Below, piece after piece: positions 22,395 through 29,855 of a stretch of DNA of 64,000 nt. Made by a program: the position numbers and the translations under genes. Each line of letters begins with the position of its first letter. Within the stretch, counting starts at the first letter, position 1. The stretch spans positions 1 to 64,000 of the IMG/VR virus record IMGVR_UViG_3300009177_000033. The stretch is one strand, 5' to 3'. The DNA comes from a virus. The notes below the pieces were generated by a model. That model worked only from the letters and a program-made list of their open reading frames with translations. It was not told the DNA's origin and ran no database searches.

Positions 22395-23732
22395 TTAGTC
22401 CTTGAAAGGATCAAATTCACCCTCACCGGCCATAGCGACTGCGAACGGGCGAAGCGTGTGCAGAACATTCACCGATTTGGAATGCTGCGCCAGAACGTCA
22501 GGCAATCGACGATAGGCCATAGGACTTTCGTCGAGATCGGCACCAACCAAAGTTACGCCTCGCTCGTTCAACCACTTATCCATTTCGGCGCGCGTAAAGC
22601 GTCGCTTGGCTTCTTTGCGACCGAACAATCGGCCAGCGCCGTGGATCGTTGAATAGAGCGATTCTTTTGCCTCTTCGCTTTCGACGCCTTCGACAATAAC
22701 CGCATCGTCTCCCATCGAGCCGCCGACGAATCCGCGCTGGCCGGGGAAGGCCGGCGTCGCGCCTTTGCGAACCACCCATAGATTTTTGCCGTTATGATTC
22801 TCGCGCCATGCGTAATTGTGGTGGTTGTGGACCATATCGGTGACAGAGCCGCCGATAAGCTTGCGCACACGCTCGATCACCCATTCGCGGCCAGCGTAGG
22901 AATAGCGGCCAGCCAATTCCATCGCGGCGATGTAACGCCGACCAAGCTCGCTGTCCTCGTCGATAACCGCTGGCGGAACGTTCATTCCATCCTTTCCGCC
23001 AGCGAGCTTTAGATATTTCGTCGCGCTTGAATGGCCCAAGCCACGGCTCCCGAAGTGGACGCCGATCCAGACAAAGCCGTCCTCGTCGCGAATCAGATCG
23101 ACATAATGATTTCCAGAGCCGACGGTGCCAAGTTGCGCTGCCGCTTTCTGCCGATAGTCCTCTCTGTCCGATGCCTGCCATGCCGCATCGTCGTCCAACA
23201 GCGGATGCTCGACTTTCTCATCGTTCGTGAGGCCAACGCCGAAAGAAATCACCTTGTGGACGTCTTTGATGATCGTTCCGATGTTGTCCTGTATCGCCGA
23301 GAACGGCGTGTCGAGCCGAACAGCCATATTCCCGCAGCCGATGTCGAAGCCCACACCGGAAATTGAAATCTGTTTCTCATATGCGATCACCCCGCCAACG
23401 GGCTGCGCATAACCAAGATGGCCGTCAGCGCAGATTACGCCAGCCATGGCATTGCCGACCGCCATGCAATTCTTCATCTGGGCGATGGTGTTGTCGTCGT
23501 GCTGGCCAAATATTTTTAGCGGGCTGTTTTGGTATTGCGGTTCCTGCGGGCGCAGCATCGCAATGCCTGCCGCCGCTTCTGCGGCCTCCTTGGCGACGTG
23601 CTCTTTTCTTGCTGCGTCTCGGAACGTGCACCAAGCTGGTTGACCGCGACCCTCGCCGACCCGGCTCTCCGGATCGATGCCAGCGGCTATGCAAAGCTCC
23701 TTTGCTCTCGCCTGATATGGATCGGAACGCAT
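22395..23732 (-). CDS. rtcB: RtcB-family RNA ligase
   Basis: 445 residues. All hallmark motifs are present: GFDIGCGN with the metal-binding Cys, GSGNHY, HFGSRGLGH, HNHHNYA, the KGATPA segment, GSMGDDAVIVEG, and the HGAGR guanylylation His region. RtcB joins 2',3'-cyclic phosphate or 3'-phosphate and 5'-OH RNA ends using GTP and Mn2+. In a phage it would heal tRNAs or rRNA cut by host toxins or anticodon nucleases. No archease or RNA cyclase gene is seen nearby. Start at ATG 23732; the preceding gene ends 18 nt upstream. Confidence 0.96.
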   Translation of the reverse strand: MRSDPYQARAKELCIAAGIDPESRVGEGRGQPAWCTFRDAARKEHVAKEAAEAAAGIAMLRPQEPQYQNSPLKIFGQHDDNTIAQMKNCMAVGNAMAGVICADGHLGYAQPVGGVIAYEKQISISGVGFDIGCGNMAVRLDTPFSAIQDNIGTIIKDVHKVISFGVGLTNDEKVEHPLLDDDAAWQASDREDYRQKAAAQLGTVGSGNHYVDLIRDEDGFVWIGVHFGSRGLGHSSATKYLKLAGGKDGMNVPPAVIDEDSELGRRYIAAMELAGRYSYAGREWVIERVRKLIGGSVTDMVHNHHNYAWRENHNGKNLWVVRKGATPAFPGQRGFVGGSMGDDAVIVEGVESEEAKESLYSTIHGAGRLFGRKEAKRRFTRAEMDKWLNERGVTLVGADLDESPMAYRRLPDVLAQHSKSVNVLHTLRPFAVAMAGEGEFDPFKD

Positions 23733-23750
23733 TTTTATTTTTCCTTTTTA

Positions 23751-24158
23751 CTAGATAATTTCCATTCCTATGTCGCCGCAACGAACCGTCGTGTTTAGAA
23801 GCTCAAGCTTTTTTTTGCTGTGCAACTTGGCCCTGATAGCTGCTCCGCTTTTTATTTCATCTCCATTAATAATGGAGCTACCTACCGTTACGTCCTGCGC
23901 GGCAGTCGAAAAATCCAACGTGGCGGAAATTCTATATGTGCCGGGGCCGACATAGATACGCCACGGCGAGTCAAGCAATACCACTTTGTCGCTGACAAAT
24001 TCCTCGCCATTGATCGCGGCTTGCAGTCCTGCCGTATCGTCGTGGATGCCATCGCCAAATATTCTCGGCAAAAATAAATTGGTGACTTTACCGACCGCGA
24101 CCGTTGCGACAGCGGCGGCAGATACGAGCAACCCGCGCAGGAAATTTCTACGGTTCAT
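23751..24158 (-). CDS. Tat-signal protein with pectate-lyase-like fragment
   Basis: 135 residues. MNRRNFLRGLLVSAAAVATVAVG-type N-terminus: twin arginine followed by a hydrophobic stretch (Tat signal). It is followed by GDGIHDDTAGLQAAING, the start typical of right-handed beta-helix (pectate lyase/glycoside hydrolase 28-like) proteins; the short rest can form only a few turns. ATGA overlap with the upstream gene. It may be a trimmed exported protein or a surface component of lysogens. Confidence 0.7.
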   Translation of the reverse strand: MNRRNFLRGLLVSAAAVATVAVGKVTNLFLPRIFGDGIHDDTAGLQAAINGEEFVSDKVVLLDSPWRIYVGPGTYRISATLDFSTAAQDVTVGSSIINGDEIKSGAAIRAKLHSKKKLELLNTTVRCGDIGMEII

Positions 24159-24271
24159 TTTAATTTCCCTTCGGTTGGTTTAGGCCAAACCTTACCGCAA
24201 CGACTACAAGTCCAATGCGTCAAAAAAGGCGACGGCCATTTCGGATCGTGACCGAAAATCCAGCACCACAT
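24155..24271 (-). CDS. 38-residue zinc-knuckle peptide
   Basis: MWCWIFGHDPKWPSPFLTHW... TCSRCGKVWP: a Cys-x2-Cys knuckle with flanking His and Trp. AGGAGCGACAAAA precedes the ATG. Similar small 'GHDPKWP' peptides occur in phages. Function unknown. Confidence 0.6.
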   Translation of the reverse strand: MWCWIFGHDPKWPSPFLTHWTCSRCGKVWPKPTEGKLK

Positions 24272-24284
24272 TTTTGTCGCTCCT

Positions 24285-24644
24285 TCATTTCTTCTGGATT
24301 GGGTTTGTCACGCTTGCCATCAGGCGCTGAAACTCTTTTTCCGTCATCACCGTCGCATTCGTCAGTCCTAGCCGGTTTTTCTTCTCCCAGAATTTGCACG
24401 CGGGCGCCCCCGCCAAAATATCCGATCCTCGTCCGCCCGTCCAAGTTAGGCGACTCTTATCGCATTTATTCCAGCGGCGAAAGCGAATACAGTGCTGGCA
24501 CGTTTTGCATGTCTCGCCCTTCGGCCCAGTTCCGGGGAAATATGCGTAGCCTCTGGGCTGGACGTAATGCTTCCCGCGAATGGTGTGCGAAACCGTCTCG
24601 CCGCCCATCGTCTTAAACGTCAGTTGCTTTTCCCGCTGCGCCAT
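24285..24644 (-). CDS. 119-residue Cys-rich protein
   Basis: MAQREKQLTFKTMGGETV... with CKTCQHCIRFRRWNKCDKS and a later PACKFW: five or six cysteines arranged as a zinc or Fe-S ligand set, then a helical C-terminus. The start at 24644 is chosen for its fit with the preceding gene (32-nt overlap); a longer frame to 24779 exists. Unknown function. Confidence 0.65.
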   Translation of the reverse strand: MAQREKQLTFKTMGGETVSHTIRGKHYVQPRGYAYFPGTGPKGETCKTCQHCIRFRRWNKCDKSRLTWTGGRGSDILAGAPACKFWEKKNRLGLTNATVMTEKEFQRLMASVTNPIQKK

Positions 24645-24795
24645 TTCTCTTTTCCAGCCCCTTATGCAGAAATCGTTCCGCGTCGTGCTGGTAGATTTTA
24701 AGCGTGATCGCGATTCGCTCGGTATCGAGACCCTGATCCCATAGCCGCAAAACGGCTTCAACCATATTGTTCGGATCATAAATGACGCGGATCAT
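24613..24795 (-). CDS. 60-residue helix-turn-helix-like protein
   Basis: MIRVIYDPNNMVEAVLRLWD then QGLDTERIAITLKIYQHDAERFLHK fits a small HTH. No clear ribosome-binding site precedes ATG 24795, which lies next to a terminator tail; an upstream GTG at 24885 would read through the hairpin. Possibly regulatory. Confidence 0.6.
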   Translation of the reverse strand: MIRVIYDPNNMVEAVLRLWDQGLDTERIAITLKIYQHDAERFLHKGLEKRNGAAGKATDV

Positions 24796-24839
24796 CGGCA
24801 ATAAATAAGGCCCGACCGCTTGGTGGAGCGGTCGGGCCT
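24796..24839 (-). terminator. Strong factor-independent terminator (minus strand)
   Basis: AGGCCCGACCGCT and its perfect complement (24827-24839 and 24808-24820) form a 13-bp stem with a 6-nt loop, followed on the minus strand by TATTTATT. It would end transcripts from the 25-30 kb operon, leaving RtcB and the modification genes under partial read-through or their own promoter. Confidence 0.85.
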
Positions 24840-24907
24840 CTGTCGCGCGTACCCACCAACCGATGGAAAGGGACGCAGCGGACACCCGGGAGATCGCGGA
24901 TCGATTA

Positions 24908-25075
24908 TCATTTTTTAGTCCTCGCGTCGATGCTCCTAATTTTCACTTTCGCTGGATCGACACGCTTTCCTTTTTTCGTGATCTTGTTCCCGTAAAGAGC
25001 GCTATCCATCACCAATGCCCGCGCCTCTCGCATCGCGCGTAACGCCAATTCCCGTGGACCGAGAGGCCGGGGCAT
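24908..25075 (-). CDS. 55-residue basic protein
   Basis: MPRPLGPRELALRAMREARA... with a KITKKGKRVDPAKVKI tail. Basic, helical N-terminus, 5 nt after the preceding stop. Function unknown. The 112 nt between it and 24795 contain only the terminator. Confidence 0.55.
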   Translation of the reverse strand: MPRPLGPRELALRAMREARALVMDSALYGNKITKKGKRVDPAKVKIRSIDARTKK

Positions 25076-25080
25076 TGTCT

Positions 25081-25371
25081 TTACTTTTCCGTTTCGCCGA
25101 TCTCGGATCGCGCTTTATTTTGATCCTCGATAAGCTTCCGCAAAGCTGGTGATGTCACGGTTGTCGCTGGATCAAGCCCGGCATCACGGCACATTCTCTC
25201 AAACATGCCCTTATTGCCGCGCTCGATGGATGCTGTTGGCAGCGCATCGGTTATCTTTTTCTCTTTCGGCTTTAGCGCTTCGAACTCGCCTTTGCTGAAT
25301 GCACGAGGCTCGATGCCAGATTCCTCGCAGCGCTTTTCGAATTGCGCATAGTTGAGCTTAACCATTGGCAT
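25081..25371 (-). CDS. 96-residue hypothetical protein
   Basis: Charged and helical, with a repeated motif: FEKRCEESGIEPRAFS near the N-terminus and FERMCRDAGLDPATTV later look like two copies of one short helical unit. Start at ATG 25371 or 25365. Unknown function. Confidence 0.6.
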   Translation of the reverse strand: MPMVKLNYAQFEKRCEESGIEPRAFSKGEFEALKPKEKKITDALPTASIERGNKGMFERMCRDAGLDPATTVTSPALRKLIEDQNKARSEIGETEK

Positions 25372-25561
25372 CGCCCGTTATTGGCCGAAATACTTTAATC
25401 GGCGTTCCTACGTCTCTCCCGCAATCGACGCGAAGCCCGCGCTCGGTGCATTTCGCAATAGCCGAAATTAAATTTAGGTGTGCCGTTTGTAAATCGTCGG
25501 CCAACTCAACATCAGAAAGTTCGCGGGCCTTAGCTGCTGTCTTTTTTATTCGACGTTTCAT
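25358..25561 (-). CDS. 67-residue basic hypothetical protein
   Basis: ATG 25561 after AAGGAGAGAAAA. MKRRIKKTAAKARELS... then a helix with AHLNLISAIAKCTERG. Overlaps the next gene by 14 nt. Unknown function. Confidence 0.6.
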   Translation of the reverse strand: MKRRIKKTAAKARELSDVELADDLQTAHLNLISAIAKCTERGLRVDCGRDVGTPIKVFRPITGDANG

Positions 25562-25989
25562 TTTTCTCTCCTTTGTTTAAGCACCCACCATTTCTCACCA
25601 GTCTCCAATAACCCACCGTCCGTAACCATGCCGAGACGGATTGCGATCCGCTCCGAATACGGACGATTGGTATTGATCTTCGCTTTAATCGGCCCATAGC
25701 CGCCTTCAACCATCGCTACGAGCATCCGCGCCATTTCCGTGCCTCTGCCGCCATTCCGAAAAAGCGGCGCAACGAACCAGCTTAAAATAAAGCAATCCGA
25801 TTCAAGTTTGATCGAGCCCCACGCAAAAGCATTCCGTCCGACAGTGCTCTCACCGATAAACATGCACATCGATTTATCCACGATGCGTTTCGCCAGCCAT
25901 TCGCTTTTGTCGCCGACCCACATTTCGCCATCTGGGTCCCAAGCTTCGAGCAGAGCCAAATCCAGTGTGGTGCAAGAGCGAAGAATCAT
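25558..25989 (-). CDS. GNAT-like N-acetyltransferase
   Basis: 143 residues. Motif A for acetyl-CoA binding is seen in FVAPLFRNGGRGTEMARMLV (R/Q-x-x-G-x-G/A form), preceded by beta strands (SDCFILSWFVA) and followed by NRPYSERIAIRLGM, as in GNAT motif B. Substrate unknown; phage GNATs may modify host proteins or toxins. TGATG coupling at its start, ATGA at its end. Confidence 0.75.
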   Translation of the reverse strand: MILRSCTTLDLALLEAWDPDGEMWVGDKSEWLAKRIVDKSMCMFIGESTVGRNAFAWGSIKLESDCFILSWFVAPLFRNGGRGTEMARMLVAMVEGGYGPIKAKINTNRPYSERIAIRLGMVTDGGLLETGEKWWVLKQRREK

Positions 25990-26192
25990 CAGTGCCCGCC
26001 CTTCGGCATATCGACAGCGCCAGCGGCGTGAGAAATCTCCACAAGATGATCATGCGCGCGTTGTCGCTCTTCCCGCGTATCAAACGTCCGGCGTAATTCC
26101 GGCTTGCCGTCGACAGTAACGATCAGATGGAAGCCTTTGCTGTCGTCGAGAAATACGAATTTGCAGATAAATTGTTCTTCGTTTTCAGTCAT
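25989..26192 (-). CDS. 67-residue hypothetical protein
   Basis: Beta-rich N-terminus (QFICKFVFLDDSKGFHLIVT) with a helical second half containing several His. Coupled to both neighbours by overlaps of 1-4 nt. Unknown function. Confidence 0.6.
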   Translation of the reverse strand: MTENEEQFICKFVFLDDSKGFHLIVTVDGKPELRRTFDTREERQRAHDHLVEISHAAGAVDMPKGGH

Positions 26193-26350
26193 CGTGGCGG
26201 CCAGATTTGCGAGAGCATCGTCACGCAGGAAATCGGATCACCTTTGCTATTAAAGATTACCAATTCCCCCGGCTCGAAACACCACATGCAGCCATCGCCG
26301 AAAAATCCAGTGCGCAATTCGCGCGTGCGGTTTGTTGTGATGATATTCAT
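26189..26350 (-). CDS. 53-residue hypothetical protein
   Basis: MNIITTNRTRELRTGFFGDG... CMWCFEPGELVIF: a small beta protein with CMWC. ATGA overlaps at both ends support it. Unknown function. Confidence 0.6.
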   Translation of the reverse strand: MNIITTNRTRELRTGFFGDGCMWCFEPGELVIFNSKGDPISCVTMLSQIWPPR

Positions 26351-26925
26351 AGCGTCCTCAATTGCTGGTTTGACTTTGCAGGGCTCTCAAGCTCAGCAAT
26401 CGTCTCGTCGATATGCTTAACGTCGAGCAATAGCTTTAGATCAGCCAGCGCTTCGCGATGCTCGCGCAGCTCGTCGTCGCAAGCGCGTAGTAACAACGCT
26501 GACGATGGAGCCCAGTTGAATTGATCTTCCGCCACGCCAGCTATCTTGCCCGCGTACCATTTACGAAGCGCTCGACGCATCGCCCATGCCGGGACATCGC
26601 GCAGCACTTCCATGTAGATCGCCGATTTTATCTCGACTTGTTTTTCGCTTAGCTTCGCGCTCGCCGTCGCGATCATCATTTCCGCCAACAGAGCGAGCTT
26701 TATATCCTCGTCGTTACCGCCCGGTTGAATCTCTCCCTCAATGTCGGTGATCTTCGATTCGACTTGGCGGCGCTCGTCGTCCGTCAGCCCGGGAATCCCC
26801 GCGCTCAAATATTTCTTCGTCCGTCCACCCACTGTTACGCTGCCGAGATATCGAAGCTGCCGTATTGCGAATCCCGGCAAGGATAGTTTCGTCTCTCGTT
26901 TGGGCAGAGCCACCATTGTTCCCAT
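26347..26925 (-). CDS. Conserved phage protein downstream of replication gene
   Basis: 192 residues from ATG 26925 with AAAGGAAAG in front. Helical: LTDDERRQVESKITDIEGEI, AEMMIATASAKLSEKQVEIK, then DVPAWAMRRALRKWYAGK and FNWAPSSALLLRAC. This pattern occurs in alphaproteobacterial prophages near replication genes; function unknown. Its N-terminal 62 codons overlap the C-terminal end of the replication gene in another frame, and both frames look protein-like. Confidence 0.65.
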   Translation of the reverse strand: MGTMVALPKRETKLSLPGFAIRQLRYLGSVTVGGRTKKYLSAGIPGLTDDERRQVESKITDIEGEIQPGGNDEDIKLALLAEMMIATASAKLSEKQVEIKSAIYMEVLRDVPAWAMRRALRKWYAGKIAGVAEDQFNWAPSSALLLRACDDELREHREALADLKLLLDVKHIDETIAELESPAKSNQQLRTL

Positions 26926-27607
26926 AACGCGCTTTCCTTTCTGCATCGAATTTGACTTGGTTGTTAACCCATGTCCGCCACGTTGCCGCCAAGCCGATCG
27001 ATCCGGCGATCAGCGTCCCATGCTTGAGGTGATAGTCCCGGAAAGCCACCACCAACTGCCGTATTTTGTCCTCGACGAATCCCCTTTCGAGCGCGAACTG
27101 AACACCTTTCTCGTCTGGTTCCCAGTCCTCGCGCATCCGCTGTTTTCGCTTCGGGGGCTTCGCGTCGCTAGACGCGAACAATGATGGTTCAGATTGATGG
27201 TTCTGTTTGATGGTTAGTGACGCACGTGTTGCGTCATCATCAGGGGTAGTTTGCGTCATCATCAACCCATTCTGCGTCATCATGATTTCGGCCTTTTCTG
27301 CCTCTGTAGGCGCTAGATCATGATTCCGCACCATGTGCGTTTTCATCGCATTTTTATCAAATAAAACCCGGTAGATAGTGCTTTGCCGCGCTCGTCGGCG
27401 TCGGATGATAAAACCGTCATTTTCGAGCATTACGAGCCTTCGCGCTGCCGTATCGTGCGAGCAGCAAGCCTTTTTCGCCAGCTTGTCTTGGCTAGGCCAG
27501 CACCAACCGTCCTCGTCGGCATGGTCGCAAAGAGCCAGCAAAATAAGCTTCGTTTGCGCGTCGTCGATATCCTGCTTAAAGGCCCATGCCATTGCCTCGA
27601 CGCTCAT
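26738..27607 (-). CDS. Replication initiation-like protein with N-terminal winged helix
   Basis: 289 residues. The N-terminal domain (LILLALCDHADEDGWCWPSQ, then KLAKKACCSHDTAARRLVML and ENDGFIIRRRR) is a winged-helix DNA-binding domain typical of phage O-type replication proteins. The central and C-terminal parts are charged and include a FALERGFVEDKIRQLVVAFR helix. ATG 27607 follows GGGAGAGGGAAACGGAT. A perfect parS palindrome lies 22 nt upstream of the start codon. The protein probably binds the phage origin, which may be within this gene. Confidence 0.75.
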   Translation of the reverse strand: MSVEAMAWAFKQDIDDAQTKLILLALCDHADEDGWCWPSQDKLAKKACCSHDTAARRLVMLENDGFIIRRRRARQSTIYRVLFDKNAMKTHMVRNHDLAPTEAEKAEIMMTQNGLMMTQTTPDDDATRASLTIKQNHQSEPSLFASSDAKPPKRKQRMREDWEPDEKGVQFALERGFVEDKIRQLVVAFRDYHLKHGTLIAGSIGLAATWRTWVNNQVKFDAERKARYGNNGGSAQTRDETILAGIRNTAASISRQRNSGWTDEEIFERGDSRADGRRAPPSRIEDHRH

Positions 27608-27628
27608 ATCCGTTTCCCTCTCCCAAAG

Positions 27629-27644
27629 TGTTTCACGTGAAACA
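27629..27644. promoter_or_regulatory. parS: Perfect parS-type ParB-binding site
   Basis: TGTTTCACGTGAAACA is a perfect 16-bp palindrome identical to the bacterial chromosomal parS consensus. It fills the 38-bp gap between the PD-(D/E)XK-like gene stop and the replication gene start. No parA or parB gene is in the window, so host ParB is the likely ligand. Confidence 0.85.
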
Positions 27645-27645
27645 T

Positions 27646-28224
27646 TTACCCAGTTTTGCCTCGCCTAATTTCCAGCGTTCGTAAGCGTTCGATGTCGAGC
27701 AGATCGGTTTTCGGCACATTCCAAGTATCGGGGTCGAGACCATCCGAGCCGTCCGATATTTGCTTCGTGCGGAAAAAATCCTCCTTCGTGATGAAGCCTT
27801 CGATGGCGCATTCCCCTGGCGCTGCCATCGAGTCGATACTGCACGCGATCAAGACGTTAAAAGTTTTCTGCCAATAGAGATCGTTGACCTCTAGCGACCA
27901 CAGCAGTTTTCGATAATGGCCCGGCGTAGTTTTTACATCGGCGCGAATACCGTTAGGCAGAGACAGATCCTTTCCATCGTCGGCAAACATCGCCCAGTGC
28001 ACATCAACGAGAGGCTCAAGTCCGAAATAGATCGCGACAGCACATTCGCCGATCTTGCTGTTCGTAAGTCGCACTGGGTCTTTCTCCGCGCCCCATCTTC
28101 CGGTCCGCGAGCGCGAGCGCGACGATCCGCCAGCGGCATAGTGCGCGATCAAACTGTGCGCCCATCCACTGCATCGCGCCACTAGCTGCTGCTCAACGGA
28201 CACTATTTTTCTGTTTCGATTCAT
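27646..28224 (-). CDS. Putative PD-(D/E)XK-fold nuclease
   Basis: 192 residues from ATG 28224 (ATGA overlap). SKIGECAVAIYFGL provides a Glu in the first helix, and GIRADVKTTPGHYRKLLWSL the D-x-V-K catalytic pair with the following strand, the order expected of PD-(D/E)XK enzymes. A specific role (Holliday junction, restriction-like or Vsr-like) cannot be fixed. It lies between MT-A70 and the parS site; a methyltransferase next to a nuclease-like gene may be a modification-linked pair. Confidence 0.6.
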   Translation of the reverse strand: MNRNRKIVSVEQQLVARCSGWAHSLIAHYAAGGSSRSRSRTGRWGAEKDPVRLTNSKIGECAVAIYFGLEPLVDVHWAMFADDGKDLSLPNGIRADVKTTPGHYRKLLWSLEVNDLYWQKTFNVLIACSIDSMAAPGECAIEGFITKEDFFRTKQISDGSDGLDPDTWNVPKTDLLDIERLRTLEIRRGKTG

Positions 28225-29240
28225 TCTGCTTCGTTGCCCCATGCATCCCAGCCTTTTCGTGCTGGGCCGCGCCTGTTCAGTTCGATCTTCGGCACGTTGG
28301 GATAATAGCTTTCGATAATCCGGTATGATTGCTCTGGCTTCGCAGAATGTTTTGTCCGCTTCTCTCTGATCAAAGATGGAAACTGCGTCCCGGGTGCTGG
28401 CGGCACAACTTTTCCTCGAGTACCGATCAGCAAAATTTCGTGCTGGTTAAGATTCCAATATCCTGTGCCGGTAATTTCTTTGTCCCATGCAAAATGGCTG
28501 ACGTATTTGAAACCCCATGCGCCCATAACGTTTAGAGCTTCTGGAAGCATTGGGACAATCGCCCATAAAAATAAAACGCAATCTTTCGCGGCCGGAATCT
28601 TTCGGCTCATTATCGTTTGCGTATCGCTAACCGGATAATGGTTGGCGGCCGACTTGCGTTGTCCTTTGTCGGAATGTGTTTTGAAGTGCCACTCTGGATC
28701 GGCGAGAACAACGCCATATGTTTTATCCGGCATAGCCTTGATCTTCTTCGCCAGATTCTTCTCGCGCTCTGCCCGCTGGACTTTGAAATTACCGAATTTA
28801 GTTTCTTCAATAACTGCTTTGAGAGTAGCGTCGTGCTGAGTGGCCCATAGGTCCTCGACGATCTTTCGCATTTTGTCACGGCTTAGCTTGGCGAGCTTCA
28901 TCAGCCATGCGCGAGATTTGCCGTTTATGGGAAGGTCAGATCGCCTTAAAGATTTAACCCCGGGGTTAAATCTTTTCCCGCGCCCGGGACCACCAAGCTT
29001 AGGCACGTTCTCGTCTATGCGGACGCCAATCTCTCGACGAAGCGAGAGGATCGTCCACTCCGCTTCTTGCTTTAACTGGGTCACTTCGCCGTACATGAGC
29101 TTTATCGCTTTGGCGACGCCAAGCAATTGCGAAAGTTCTTCATAGGTTTTTGTTTTCCGGCCTTGCTGCTCAAGCTCGCTTAACGCTTTGAGCGCTGCCG
29201 GGACATTTGCAAAATATTTTTGGGGCGTCTTTTCGAGCAT
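28221..29240 (-). CDS. MT-A70-family N6-adenine methyltransferase
   Basis: 339 residues from ATG 29240 with GGAG 7 nt upstream. The N-terminal 150 residues are a helical, basic domain (EELSQLLGVAKAIKLMYGEV). The C-terminal MT-A70 domain has YGVVLADPEWHFKT, where the usual DPPW appears as DPEW, then ANHYPVSDTQTI, VLFLWAIVPMLPEAL and the NLNQHEILLIGTRG segment. It probably methylates adenine in phage DNA for protection or regulation. DPEW variants occur in this subfamily, so loss of activity is not implied. Confidence 0.9.
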   Translation of the reverse strand: MLEKTPQKYFANVPAALKALSELEQQGRKTKTYEELSQLLGVAKAIKLMYGEVTQLKQEAEWTILSLRREIGVRIDENVPKLGGPGRGKRFNPGVKSLRRSDLPINGKSRAWLMKLAKLSRDKMRKIVEDLWATQHDATLKAVIEETKFGNFKVQRAEREKNLAKKIKAMPDKTYGVVLADPEWHFKTHSDKGQRKSAANHYPVSDTQTIMSRKIPAAKDCVLFLWAIVPMLPEALNVMGAWGFKYVSHFAWDKEITGTGYWNLNQHEILLIGTRGKVVPPAPGTQFPSLIREKRTKHSAKPEQSYRIIESYYPNVPKIELNRRGPARKGWDAWGNEAE

Positions 29241-29336
29241 GAGCAACTCCACCACGTTCTCGAATCGGAAAGCGAGAACGCTAAGCGACGAATTGTGGTA
29301 CGTCGATTCTTTTCCGGAAGTTGTTCGCGCTAACTT

Positions 29337-29537
29337 TTATTGCAGCGTCGTTAGATGAACGACATTCTCAGCTTCGTTCGAACGAGCCTCATCATCTAGT
29401 ACGTCGTGCACCATTGATGCTATTACTAGCGATGGCTCAATTTGGAGCTCGTCGGCAAGCACAAGCAAGCGCTCCGCAGTAAGCGGATCGAGCAGCGTCC
29501 GAAATGGCACTTTGTTTTCTTCGTCAGGGTTTCGCAT
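29337..29537 (-). CDS. 66-residue hypothetical protein
   Basis: VPFRTLLDPLTAERLLVLADEL then EPSLVIASMVHDVLDDEA fits a short strand plus two helices, as in ribbon-helix-helix regulators. Likely DNA binding; not certain. Confidence 0.55.
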   Translation of the reverse strand: MRNPDEENKVPFRTLLDPLTAERLLVLADELQIEPSLVIASMVHDVLDDEARSNEAENVVHLTTLQ

Positions 29538-29611
29538 AAGCGAATGCTCTATCCGATTCGCGATTGTGGTCCTTCGGCCTACAACGTCTTTTTAACAGAT
29601 TTGTTGCAGCG

Positions 29612-29851
29612 CTACTTAAATGATATTTTTCTCGCCTTGGGCCATTTGGTATTATCCGGCCACTCAGCCTTAAATGCTTCTAACATTTCATCGAACTTGC
29701 GTAGCGTTATCGTAATTTTCCCTGATTCAAATTCATCGAGGAAGTTCACGTTACCGTGAAACCTGCGCGAAATTGTCGCGAGCGTCAGGTGATTCGCCTT
29801 ACCGAAAGCTGTCGCTATAGCCAGCAAATAATCTCTGCAAAATTGCTCCAT
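29612..29851 (-). CDS. Small XRE/HTH-like regulator
   Basis: 79 residues. KANHLTLATISRRFHGNVNF then LDEFESGKITITLRKFDEML resembles a family of short HTH proteins from rhizobial prophages in which the second helix pair reads LSTVSRLxHG. It sits close to the divergent promoter region at 30.2 kb and is the best candidate for the repressor acting on the palindromes at 11.75 and 30.22 kb. Confidence 0.65.
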   Translation of the reverse strand: MEQFCRDYLLAIATAFGKANHLTLATISRRFHGNVNFLDEFESGKITITLRKFDEMLEAFKAEWPDNTKWPKARKISFK

Positions 29852-29855
29852 GGCT

